From Echria macrotheca (taxonomy: Eukaryota > Ascomycota > Sordariomycetes > Sordariales > Schizotheciaceae): a DNA stretch of 64,000 nt. The position numbers and the translations under genes are program-made. Below are positions 54,220-64,000 of this stretch, piece by piece (within the stretch, counting starts at the first letter, position 1; every line of letters begins with the position of its first letter). Location: contig MU839835.1 of the NCBI GenBank assembly GCA_030411725.1, positions 744,001 through 808,000 of the forward strand, in the 5' to 3' direction. Under the pieces are notes generated by a model. It was not told where the DNA came from and did not search any database. It saw nothing but the letters and a program-made list of their open reading frames with translations.

Positions 54220-54701
54220 TTCCACCATCTGAATTGCCAGCTTGGGTAACGACGGGAAGAACACAAGCAAAGGGATGTGGACAGATACCGTACCTAGTGC
54301 TATTGTAAGCTTCTAGAAACACTGAACGGTAAACGTGATTTTGCGGGGACGATGCCAAAACGGTGTGCTCCTGCCTTATTGTTGGGCAAAGAATCACCAT
54401 GGAGGGGTTCAGGTTGCTGTGCTGAAAGGGAGCTGTGAAAATAAACATGTGCTCATTGGCTGACAGTGGCATTTAAGCGACCACACGGGTACTTGTGGAT
54501 CAGGCTTCAGAAGTGGGTTTGTCAAGTACTTCAGCAGTACTCTAGGCACCGCCCCACTTTCCCCAGCTCAGCCTTAGGCGTTCCAACCTCCAAAAGCAAT
54601 GCCAAAATTTCAACACCAAAACCGCGAACTTTCAATCGCGTCAGCAAAGCGCGTCACTTCAGCAGACAACATAGCATCTACCTCTCTTTGAAGTGTCCGC
54701 C
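54220..54701. other. Intergenic region, kinase 3' flank and NIC96 promoter
   Basis: About 480 bp between tandem plus-strand genes. No additional gene or clear element was noticed. Confidence 0.5.
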
Positions 54702-57700
54702 ATGTCCCTCTTTGGAAATCTGGGGGCTGGCAAAGGCACGCCGCCCCAGCCATTATCGACAGGGAGCTTGGGAGGTTCGTTGTTTGGAAATGCGCAACAG
54801 AACCAGCAACAGAACCAGCAACAGAACCAGCAACAGAACCAGCAGCCCGCCCAAGGTACGGGGATCTCCATCAAGCCCTTCTGCAACTCAGGTCTTGGCC
54901 AATTTGCTCGTCACTACAGCCGTAACTAACCCGCGATGGTGTAGGGTCGTCGTTGTTTGGACAAAACAGACCTTCGATGTTCGGCGCAAACACCACGAAC
55001 ATGGCGCAGCAGAATCCCACCTCGAGCCTCTTTGTCAACGCTCCTAGCAGCATCGGCTTACCGCCACCCACACAATCTCAGCAGCCTGTGAACCCCCTCA
55101 ATATAGCTCCGGGCTACGGCGCAAGCATTCTCGGCGGCGCTTCGACAAGCTCGGCAGCCCGCCCCCCGGCTGTTTCCCAGCCCACCGGCGCATACTTCGA
55201 TGCCCTCCTGGCCAAGAACAAGAAGCAAGCCGAGGGCGATACCGCACTCGGGGAGCTGCCTAGCCTTCAGCTTGGGCTCGGCGACCTGCGACAGCGACTG
55301 AAGCAGCTCGGTCCGCGCACCGGCAAAAGTGGCGGCGACAACCTCGCGCAGAGTGGCAAGGCCCATTACTTCCTCGCCGCATCGGGCGTCGATCCAGGCG
55401 CGGCCGTCAAGGACCTCGGCTCGTTTGGTCTCCAGGCGCGAGCGGAGCGGCCGGCGAGCGGCATCATTGGAGAGTTGGAGGTTGATACGTATCTATCCAA
55501 CCTCCAGTCCAAGACGACTCTTAGCATGATCGGCGACGGGCTGGAACGATCGGTGCGCGATTTCGACGGCTTCATGGAGGACAACGTCACAATGGAATGG
55601 GACAACCAGCGGAAGCGCATCTACGAGCACTTTGGCATCAAGCCCAAGGAGGTGGAGACAGGCCGCGCCGCTAGCACATCGTCAACGCGGGATGCCCAGG
55701 GCGGAGCCGGGGGATTTGGTCGTTCTAGACGCAAGGCCAGCCAGGCCACCGGCGAGCGGCCGACGCAGAGAACGAGCGTGCTTGGCCGGTCGGGTTTGCA
55801 GCGGTCTGTGATTGGCGCACCCGCCCGTATTGGTCAACACGCGGCCGATTTTACAGATGTCGAGCCTCGAAAGGATGCTACTGGGGGCTTGAACGGTGCT
55901 TCGGACGACCGTTTCCTGCGTGAGAAGCAAGGGAAACTGGCCGACAAAATGCGCGACCTCAACCTCGCCCGGCTTCAGAACGAGCGGATCTGCATCTTCA
56001 GCGACCTGGCCGAGATTGAATCCAGCTCAGGCGATAAAAATCCGGCGCAGATCGTCGAGGCGTACCAGGTCATGATGGAGGTGGTGGGGGAGAATCCGGA
56101 GCAGAACGACGCGCCCAAGGAACGTCACTATGCAAAACTATATCTCGACCCGAACGCGCAGTCGGCCAACGCAGTGGAGATGCGCACGCAGATCCTGAAG
56201 GGGGGCCGTCAGTTTCTGGAGAGAAAGTTCTACAAGGACGTTGAGAACTTGATCGCCAAGCACCCCGAGGATGCCAAACTGGGCGGACTGCCAGACGTTG
56301 TGAGCAAGATGAAGGCTTTGGTTCGACTCAAGATCGCGCGTAAGTGGCTGGTCAAGGAGAACACGACCTTGCAGGCTGCTAATGGCGAGTACGTCTGGGC
56401 CATTCTCTACTTCCTGCTCCGCGCGGGCTTCGTGAACGAGGCGGCTCAGTATGTGAACACCAACGAATACCAGTTTCGCAGCATCGATCGCGCATTCCTG
56501 GGTTACATCAATAGCTACGCGGCGAGCGAGGACCGTCGGCTCAAGCGGCAGATGCAGGACCGTTGTGCTAACGAATACAACCAGCGCATCCGCAACGCGC
56601 CGGAGGGATCCATCGACCCCTTCCGCATGGCCTGCTATAAGATTATCGGGCGGTGCGATCTCAGCTACCGGAGCCTGGAGGACGCCATAATACCTAACAT
56701 ATATGACTGGCTCTGGCTGCAGTTTGCCCTGGCGCGTGAGTCGGACCGGGCGCTCGAGCTGGCTGGCGAGTCGTTCGGGCTCAATGAGCTCCAGGCGAGC
56801 ATCCGCGACATTGGGCTCAAGCATTTCCCAAAGACGCCGTCGGACGCCACCAACGACTCGTGGGGCATGTTTTTCTACATGCAGCTGCTATCGGGCATGT
56901 ACGAGCAGGCGGTTGCCTACCTTTACCAATTTTCTTATGTTGACGCGGTGCACTTTGCCATTGCGCTGACGTATTATGGCCTGCTGCGGCCGGCGGATGC
57001 GCTGTCAACCGGCAACGAGCTTCTCTCGCACAGCACACGGGGAGCGGCGCAGATCAACTTTGGGCGGATGCTTGGCTACTATACCCGCGATTTCCGGGCT
57101 GCCAACGCGGTTGCTGCCGTGGATTATCTGGTGCTCATCTGTCTAAATGCCGACGAGACCTCGGCCGGGCAGCAGCAGGCGCAGCTATGCCACGAGGCGC
57201 TGCGGGAACTGATCCTCGAGACGAGAGAGTTCAGCAAGTTGATTGGCGACATCCGGCCGGATGGTAGGAGGATCCGGGGCGCTGTCGAGGAGCGCGGCCC
57301 CTTGATCGCGCTGGGCCAGGAAGAGGAGTTTATCCGCACCATAACACTGTCGGCGGCCAGCTTTGCTGACGACAACGGCCGGACGACGGATGCTGTTCTT
57401 CTGTACCATCTTGCTGGGGACTACGACACGGTGGTCTCGATTGTGAGCCGTGCCCTTAGTGAGGCGGTCTCGCTCGAGATTGGCGAGGACCCGCTGCGTC
57501 TGGTGCCGGTGAAGCCGCGGGTGGAGGGCCGGGAGGCGGAGCCGGGCAGCAGCTTGAGTCTGGCGGCGATTGACGACCCGGTCGAGCTGGCGCGCACCAT
57601 GATGGCCATGTACGAGCGCGATCACATGTTCTGGCAGCATATTCGGGATGAGAACCGTGTGGCCTGTTCGGTGCTGCTGCAGATGAGCGAGATCAAGGGG

Positions 57701-58117
57701 ATGGTGGAGGCGCAACGATGGGCTGAGAGTCTCGACGTGAGTTTTTGACTTCCCGCGACCAAGAGGAGAATATGGTGCTAACAAGTGGACATACAGAAAA
57801 TCAAGGCGCTCGGGATCCTACCGCTCGAGGCTGGGGGGAATCAAAACTGGATTCGACAGTTTGCTGCGCGGTTTGCGAGTCTGGCGCAGCCGGTGGCCAT
57901 CAACGTGCCGAATCTGATCATGTGGACCATCATCTGTTGCACCAAGCAGCGGGAGCGGCTGCTGAGCGCGCAGTTTAGCGGCAACGAGACGACGGCACGG
58001 CAGGTGATTGACCAGCTGAAGCAGATGAGCATCGACCTGATGGCCTACACGAGCCAGCTCAAGTACCGGCTGCCGCCGCATCTGCATGAGGCTCTGGCTC
58101 GCGCGTCGGCGGATTAG
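54702..58117 (+). CDS. nic96: Nucleoporin NIC96
   Basis: Three exons, 54702-54855, 54945-57736 and 57797-58117, giving 1088 residues. The N-terminal part carries FG-type motifs (SLFGN, SLFGQ, SMFGAN) and a near-perfect 12-bp repeat encoding NQQQ four times. It continues through a Ser/Thr/Gln-rich stretch and a helical region (LGDLRQRLKQLGPRTGK) and then into the large all-helical Nic96 domain (about 190 to the end), with family-like blocks such as WAILYFLLRAGFVNEAAQYV and FAIALTYYGLLRPADALS. NIC96 is a core scaffold nucleoporin that anchors the channel Nsp1-Nup49-Nup57 complex to the inner ring of the nuclear pore. Its length is close to that of other filamentous ascomycete orthologues. The last exon begins KIKALGILPL. 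The start chosen is the first ATG; the upstream GTG is not used. Confidence 0.93.
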
Positions 58118-58692
58118 GAACGGGATGCGGGCTACAGGACTTGTGGGTTTTGATGGTGTAGGATTAATAATACCTAGGTAGATAGACCAACGACGAAATG
58201 CCAATAGAGAGCAGTGTTGATTATGTTTTGTGGAGAGAATTCATCTTTACCCAAAGAGAGAAAGAAGACTTGATTCAAAGATTGAAACTCAGAGTGGTTA
58301 GAACCTTAGTCTCGATCCAGTGTAGCCGGCCCCCACCTATAGATAGGGCTTTCTTGGCACACGCACATGACTCGGGCAATTGCCGGGGGTCACGGCGGAC
58401 CTGATTCATTGTCGGCGCCTTCCTGATGTCGCGACAAGCAGTTTCGCCCAGCCCGCCTAAATTGTACCGGACAGCGATTTAGGTCTCTTTTTTCTATTCT
58501 CCGTCTCTGGTGCCTGTCGGGACCGCCGTACCGAGTAAGGTAAGGAAGGTACTTACCCTACCTACCTACCTACCTGGCCACCGGTTGTGCCCCGATCCTA
58601 GTTGTTAGACTAGAGGCACCAAGGCGGACGAAGAAGTGGAAGGAAGGAAGGAAGGAAGGGAAGGAAAAGGTGGGGAGAGGCAAGGGAGGGTA
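58118..58692. other. Intergenic region with two microsatellites
   Basis: It holds a (ctac)n run at about 58559-58577 and a (ggaa)n run at about 58637-58660, the latter just upstream of the bZIP start and probably within its leader. No gene is supported. Confidence 0.6.
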
Positions 58693-60888
58693 ATGGATCC
58701 ATCGTCTTCGTTGTTGTCGTCGTCGTCGTCGCCTTCGTTACTGTCACCACCCCCGTTAGGCTTGTCTACGCCTGGTTCTGCTACTGCTGCTGTTGTCTCT
58801 GGTGTGGATCCGAGGACGAGGTTTTCTCAGTTGCATCAGCAGGGGGGTCAGAACGGCGTCAGGAACGGAAAGATATCAAACGACGGCGCGGCCAGGGCTG
58901 GACGGATACCTGGTGTTGGCGCCGGCGCCGGCACTGGGGACGCGCTGCCGGCGCGGGAGGAGAACGGCGGTGGCGGCGGTCCGCGGGTCCGGGACGAGGA
59001 CGATGAATCCACTGCTTCCCCATCGGGACTTGCCGCGATCCCGGCTGGGCTTGGGTATAACCATGGTCACCCATTTTCCGGAGTAGTTGGACACGGTCAG
59101 CCGACGATGTTGTCCCCGGCTGGTGGTGGTGGTGATGACGGTGGGGCCGGGCAGGTCGGAGGTCCGGAGCTGAACCGGACTGCCCACACCCGCCGGAGTC
59201 TGAGCGAGCCGGACGTGGATACAGAGGGAGTCGGGTCCGGAGAGGGACGGACGGGAGGCGGGAGTGCGAGCAAGAAGCGCAAGACAGCGCCGGGGTCGCG
59301 GGGGGTGGCTAACCTAACACCCGAACAGCTTGCCAAGAAGCGGGCCAACGGTGAGCTTTTTCCTATTTTCTCTGGGAATCGGGACAGCAACTGACAGAGA
59401 TCAGACCGCGAGGCGCAACGGGCCATCCGCGAGAGGCAACGGCTCCGCACTGAGCACCTGGAGCAAGAGATCCGCGAGCTCAAGTCGCAGCGTCCCTACC
59501 AAGAGCTGCAGACGGCCCTACAGCAGACGGCCGCCGTCCAGGCCGAGGTCGACGGCCTCAAGCAGGTATTGACGTCCATCGTGGCCATGATCGAGCCGCT
59601 GATCAACCGGCCGCCAACCTCGGTGCTGTACGGATCCACCCCGACGGCGACCCCGACGACCTGTACGCCGACCGCCACGGCCCCGAGCGTGACCTCGCCC
59701 ACCTCGATCATCGAGACAGACCACCACCACCAACAACACACATCCCTACAAAGTCTCGACCTCGGCCCAGAAAGACTAGGTCTAGGCTTCGTCCTCGGCC
59801 CACACCACAGGATAGCCCAAGTCCCAAGCGGCATCCACGGCGCGCAGGACTCGCCGCGGTACCGCCACGTGCCCATGAAACACGACTGGACGGCCACGGC
59901 GGCGGGGAGCGTGACTTCTTCCTCGTCGTCCTCCTCCATGACAGCCCCATCATCGGGTCTATCCAGCGGACCAGCCGCACCACCACCACCCCAACCACCA
60001 CCATCACTCCCTCTCCCACGCCCCTTCACCGACCATAACCACAACCACAACCACCGCCCCATAAAGAACTGCCCGCCCACCTGCCCCCTCGACTCCCTCC
60101 TCCTCGATTTTCTCTCAGAACGCCGCCAGCGCGCCGCAGACGGCCTCCCGCGGCACGAGATAATCGGCCCGCGCTACCCCTCGGTCTCGTCGCTCCTCAA
60201 CCCGTCCATCTCGCGCTACGCACACCCGCTGTCCAAAGTCTTCACCGACATCCTAGCCTGCTTCCCCGACCTCTCGACGCTCCCCGAGCGCGTGGCCGTG
60301 CTGCATGTTATGTTCCTGCTGACTAGGTGGCAGGTTTCTCTCTCTACTACTTCCGGAGAGGAGGACGATGATCATGATGAGAAGGGAGGGGGAGGGGGAC
60401 GGGGTGGTGGTGGTGGAAGCAGCGGGACGTATGAGAGGTTGCCCGAGTGGATGAGGCCGGTGGAGGTTCAGTTGATGAGTGAACATCCTGCTTGGGTTGA
60501 TCATGTCCCGTTTCCGAGGATGCGGGAGAAAGTGGTCAGGCTGGGCTGTGACGAGGTGCCGTTTGAGAATTTTTTCATCCCGTTTACGTCGACTTTGGGG
60601 GTGGGCTGGCCTTATGAGGAGGGGGATGTTTTGTTGCGCTGGGGGGGACGGGGAGGAGGAGGTGGAGGAGGGGCGGGGGATGAGGGGGGTGAGGGTGGTG
60701 AAGAGGGGGGTGGTTATGGTGGAGGGGAGGAGGGAGAGATTAGTATCAATCCTGTGTTTGAGAGACATCTTAGACGGATTGAGAACTGGACGCTTGGTGA
60801 GGCTTTTCGGGATGCTTTTCCTGGGTTGGATGGGACTTATAATATCCGGATGGGGGATGGGCGGGTTAAGTTGGTGGGGGAGTGGTGA
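58693..60888 (+). CDS. bZIP transcription factor with DUF3425 domain
   Basis: Two exons, 58693-59350 and 59405-60888, with a 54-nt intron, giving 713 residues. The intron splits the basic region exactly (KKRAN|DREAQRAIRERQR), a position seen in this fungal family. Residues 1-205 are Ser/Gly-rich, with a KKRK nuclear localisation-like motif at about 200. The basic region is about 213-235 and is followed by a short leucine-zipper-like helix (TEHLEQEIRELK...LQTALQQTAAVQAEVDGL). A long His/Pro/Ser linker leads to the DUF3425 domain from about 440 (LLDFLSERRQ...HPLSKVFTDILACFP...RVAVLHVMFLLTRWQ...LPEWMRPVEVQLMSEHPAWVDHVPFPRMR). Two Gly/Glu/Asp-rich insertions interrupt or follow this domain. Probably a nuclear regulator; targets unknown. 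Confidence 0.87.
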
Positions 60889-61628
60889 ATTGAGTCTGTT
60901 TACGTTTAGGGGGGGGTTGGGTTGGGTTGGGTTGGATGTCAGGGGAAGGAGTATTGGATGTTTCGAGACTGTTGCATAGGCTGGGTGGGGGGTATAAACA
61001 CAACACGTATACGCATACACACGAACTGTTTTCTTATTCATACTGGTAAGGGAAAAAGTATATATACATGAAAATGGGTTCAGGGGGTGGGCTGTGGGCT
61101 GTGGGCTGTGGGAACACACAAAATAATACACAAAGGAGATTGTTTCCCTCGCCTTAAAGAGAAAGCAAAACATGCCTGGACATGCCTGGACATGCCTGGA
61201 ATTGGCAGCTGCCTACATGTTTATGTTAGTCCTCTTCTCGGAGGTAGGGAATACAAATAACCATTATCATCTTTACCAGGCAAATGGGCCATCCAGTCCT
61301 GAGCACGGCGATGGTTCCATCGATGCATAAGCCAGTCACTGAACTCGCGATCTAGGTACCAACAACCCCTGACTCGTTCAAAGCTCCCACCAGTCTCCGT
61401 GGCTACCTCGACCACAAGGGCCTAAGTCTATCCGGTGAGGGGACATAACCATCTGGTCTACCTAGCTAGTAGCTACCTAGCTACCGACATATTGGGACCG
61501 AGTAACAGTATCTCTATCAATGATCGAATTCACGCGCTCATCTCAACCGGGATCACCCCAGATGACCCGTCTATAACCTGGCATGTACTCATCCCATCAA
61601 CACCGTCGACACCCCTTTCCCCATTCCA
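60889..61628. other. Convergent 3' region of bZIP and DCAF4-like genes with small tandem repeats
   Basis: Contains a (gggtt)n G-rich run at 60909-60935, gggctgt in tandem at about 61088-61112, and three copies of catgcctgga at 61171-61200. Several aggtagctagctacc-type runs lie around 61455-61490. No gene is supported. Confidence 0.6.
61171..61200. repeat. Three perfect tandem copies of a 10-bp unit
   Basis: catgcctgga is repeated three times without mismatch in the space between two convergent genes. Function unknown. Confidence 0.85.
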
Positions 61629-63439
61629 TTACCACTCATCAACCTCCCAGAGCGAATACTTATTCACCAGCGTCCTCTCCCCCACAAACAAACTAGGCTG
61701 CCCGTCCCCCGGCATAGTCGCAAATTTGAGGCACTTCACAACGCCGTGCTTGCTCCCCGGACCACCCCCCGGATCCAACGAGACATCAATCGCATCCACG
61801 GCCGGACTCTTCAGCCTCATGCCGTCCTTGAGCGAGTAGATGGCCACGCGCCCGTCATCGTGCGCCGCCGCAACAACGCCCGCCCCGCTGCCCTCCCATC
61901 CGCAGCCGATACCCACCTCCGGCCCGACGGCGACGTCAAGCCCGATGGCCATGTGCGCGTCGTTCTTGTATTCCGCAAACCTCACGATCGGGACCGTCTC
62001 TGCCTTCGGCGCCTTGTCCTCTTCCTTGCGAAGAAAGCGCAGGTCATAGAGCGCCATGGCATTCTTCGGTCCTGCCGCGAGTACCTGATATCCGCCGACG
62101 GCGCGGAGGTTGGCGACGGAGCTAGTATGTCGCAGCGCTGTCCACTCGGCCTCGGGCACCCGTAAATCGATGATGGGGACGGTACTGAGCCGGCCACCGG
62201 CAACAATGATCTCGGCCGGGTTGAGGGGCAGAAAATCCAGCGCGAGGATCTCGCCCTGTGCCGCCTTGGCCGCGGTGATGTCCTCCGAGCCGGTAGTTTC
62301 GACCTCCTCCACCTCCGGCTCCTCCAGCGGCTTGTGGCTGGACCCCTTGCACTTCCTCCTCTTCCATCCCGCCGTCAGCCAGTGGACCAGGTCGTTGTCC
62401 ATCCACCGGAGGATGCCCATATTCGTCCCGGCGGCACACGCCAGTCGCGCATTAGCCGGCGCTGCTACACACGTATTGACAACACAGTTCCGCGATGGAC
62501 GCTCTGTAGTTCCGTAGAGCGAGTAGCCCACTATCCATGTCAGCCATCCTTCGTACGTGTGAAGAGAGAAAACGTACAGTCTCCCAGTATCCATCCTGGC
62601 TCCGTCGGCCCCTCCCCCTTCCTCGGCTTGAGAAACCCAATACCCGGATACATCGTCGGCTGGCGCGAGGTCATAAACATCCGCCCCGAAGACGCATGGT
62701 AGCTCAGACTCGAGACCTGCGGAAAACACGGTTCCTGGACCGTATCGAACACGACACCAGGATGCTCCGCCATCGCCAGGTGGGTATTGATCTCGCCGTT
62801 CCGGTCCGTCGCGATATACGAGCTCCTAACGACCTTATCGTTCCTCGCTTCCCGCAGAACCGCCGTCAGCCATCATCATCCATCCCAACCATCTTCCCAA
62901 CAATCAAAACTCACCAGCATAGACAACACCCAACCCGCTCTTCCCATCTCCGCCCACCCAAAGCGCAGAAACCGCTCCCTTGTTCTCACTGACCTCAGGC
63001 CACAGCCTCACACTCCCCCTCATCTTCAAACCCCCAGCCCACATCATCGCCGCCGCCCCGGGAACATCAACCCGCTCCCCCCGCCCAGGACACTCCCGCC
63101 GCCTCGCAAGCCCATGACTTGCCCCAAACAACTCGCGCCGAATCAGCCCGCCAACGAGCGGCGGCTCGTCCAGCGCGGCAGACCGCTTCACAGCCTTCGC
63201 AAACGCCGCCTGCCGCCGCCGTTCGGCCTGTCGCCGCGCAGCCCTGTCGGCCTCCTTCTTACGCCGCCGCTTCACATTGTCCGCCGACCAGGCCGCATTT
63301 TCAGGCGCTGTTTGGTCCGCCTCGATCTTGAAATACCTCCGACGCTCCGCATCTGCGTGCCCCCAGTTAGCGGTCAGGACATGTGACGTTCACACCCACG
63401 CAATGCCGTACCGTAATAGAAGCCAGGAATTTGACGCAT
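61629..63439 (-). CDS. DCAF4-like WD40-repeat protein
   Basis: Four exons, 63412-63439, 62915-63352, 62578-62847 and 61629-62530, giving 545 residues. The 28-nt first exon supplies MRQIPGFYYD and is joined to AERRRYFKI, giving the GFYYD...RYFK motif that marks DCAF4-type proteins. A very basic helix follows (VKRRRKKEADRAARRQAERR). The remainder forms a WD40 beta-propeller with recognisable blades, e.g. ILALDFLPLNPAEIIVAGG, LRHTSSVANLRAVGGYQVLA and GVVAAAHDDGRVAIYSLKDG. DCAF4 proteins are candidate substrate receptors of CUL4-DDB1 ubiquitin ligases; that role here is inferred from motif similarity only. Each junction restores the frame. The third-exon acceptor (GGGAAG) was chosen by branch-point position and frame. 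Confidence 0.78.
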
Positions 63440-64000
63440 CCTTCTTTCCGAACGAGTGACGTAGTGAATTGATGCTCAGAAACTGTGTTGCATGCAGCTT
63501 TGGAAGGAGCGGCTGTTCCGGACACCTGCACTTTATATAGAGGGCACGGCCAAAGACAAATAAATGCAGGAGCCAAAAAGTTAGTTTCCAATGGCGAGCA
63601 TTTCATCCGCAGCTTCCAGACTCCGACCCCACATTTCTCATGGGTATGCACCCCCACCGCAACTCACGCACGCAATGCGAAACAGAATAATTAATTTTTA
63701 CCTTTATATTAAGTTCTAAGAAATGTTCGAGGCAAGGCTAGCCTCTTCGTAACATCGATACAAGTCTTGAATAGAAAAGCCCAGCTACCAGCTCGCGGCA
63801 TTTTCTCTATGAATCCGCTCAACACCCGAGATGCCACCGGGGGTATGCATGTGATCGATGGCCTCTACCAAGCAATGCCCATGACGCTGTATTGACATGG
63901 CAAATCACGCTTCCTATCATACCGAACGCCTCTATTGAGACTTCTCGTGCTGCGTAGAGACACGCTGGAGAGAGACAACTGTAGCGCCTGTTAGCATATG
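63440..64000. other. Upstream region of the DCAF4-like gene to the window edge
   Basis: It includes the TATA-like element listed separately. The final 300 bases are AT-richer; I see no gene, RNA or repeat there, and anything starting beyond the edge cannot be judged. Confidence 0.5.
63531..63540 (-). promoter_or_regulatory. TATA-like element of the DCAF4-like gene
   Basis: On the minus strand the sequence reads CTATATAAAG, about 92 bp upstream of the proposed start codon at 63439, a sensible distance for a TATA box with a short leader. Confidence 0.4.

Noticed and set aside
56138..56824. 228-residue minus-strand frame
   Set aside because: Antisense to NIC96, whose helical-domain sequence is clearly the coding one.
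60253..61173. 306-residue minus-strand frame
   Set aside because: Antisense to the bZIP/DUF3425 gene; Ser/Pro/His/Thr-rich low complexity only.
1..64000. Secondary-metabolite or effector cluster
   Set aside because: No polyketide synthase, NRPS, terpene synthase, cytochrome P450 or dedicated transporter was seen; the two oxidoreductases alone do not make a cluster.

Overview
The window is nuclear DNA of a filamentous ascomycete, most likely Sordariomycetes and probably Sordariales/Chaetomiaceae. The reasons are GC-rich codon use, short introns (mostly 47-83 nt) with GTRNGT donors and CTRAY-like branch points, gene-poor spacers of 0.5-6.7 kb, and families typical of that group: NIC96 nucleoporin, DUF3425-type bZIP factor, extracellular cupredoxin, Asl1-like GH128 hydrolase and a tetraspan protein. 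The rank below class is inference. No transposase, reverse transcriptase, CRISPR array, virus-like gene or rRNA was seen.

Layout. 1-4.1 kb: a secreted/transmembrane protein with three cysteine-rich modules. 4.17-4.51 kb: two tandem RNA polymerase III tRNA-like genes with long inserts. 8.5-9.7 kb: GH128/Asl1-type glucanase. 11.4-14.3 kb: a divergent pair of NAD(P)-dependent oxidoreductases (aldo/keto reductase and Gfo/Idh/MocA dihydrodiol/xylose dehydrogenase type). 16.0-17.1 kb: Trm9-type tRNA wobble-uridine methyltransferase. 18.7-20.1 kb: two-repeat Myb/SANT protein. 20.1-26.8 kb: a 6.7 kb stretch with no gene I can support. 26.8-27.9 kb: tubulin cofactor B. 30.1-31.8 kb: transmembrane RING-H2 E3 ligase. 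35.7-38.0 kb: an eleven-exon multipass (7TM-like) protein, followed by a poly-G/poly-C assembly gap. 39.1-41.6 kb: mitochondrial PPR protein. 42.1-43.0 kb: tetraspan membrane protein. 45.1-45.8 kb: SERF/4F5 small protein. 47.5-48.6 kb: secreted cupredoxin. 50.7-51.5 kb: a compact SMN (survival motor neuron) orthologue in six exons, divergent from an FGGY-type ribulokinase (52.2-54.2 kb). 54.7-58.1 kb: NIC96. 58.7-60.9 kb: bZIP/DUF3425 factor. 61.6-63.4 kb: DCAF4-like WD40 protein.

The genes are mostly housekeeping and cell-surface functions with no clear shared pathway: RNA biology (Trm9, SMN, PPR, tRNA-like genes), nuclear transport (NIC96), tubulin folding, ubiquitin ligation (RING, DCAF4-like), wall and surface proteins (GH128, cupredoxin, Cys-rich receptor-like protein, 7TM protein). 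Exon models were built by hand from reading frame, splice consensus and family knowledge. Reading frame is preserved through every proposed junction, but no transcript evidence was available.

The observations most worth following up are the tRNA-like pair with an extended, conserved insert in the anticodon region; the hairpin-rich 72-bp segment between perfect 15-bp direct repeats near 38.9 kb; the 22-bp perfect palindrome carrying inverted GATA sites upstream of the PPR gene; the orphan 7TM gene with a GC-AG intron; and the Tudor-less SMN gene.
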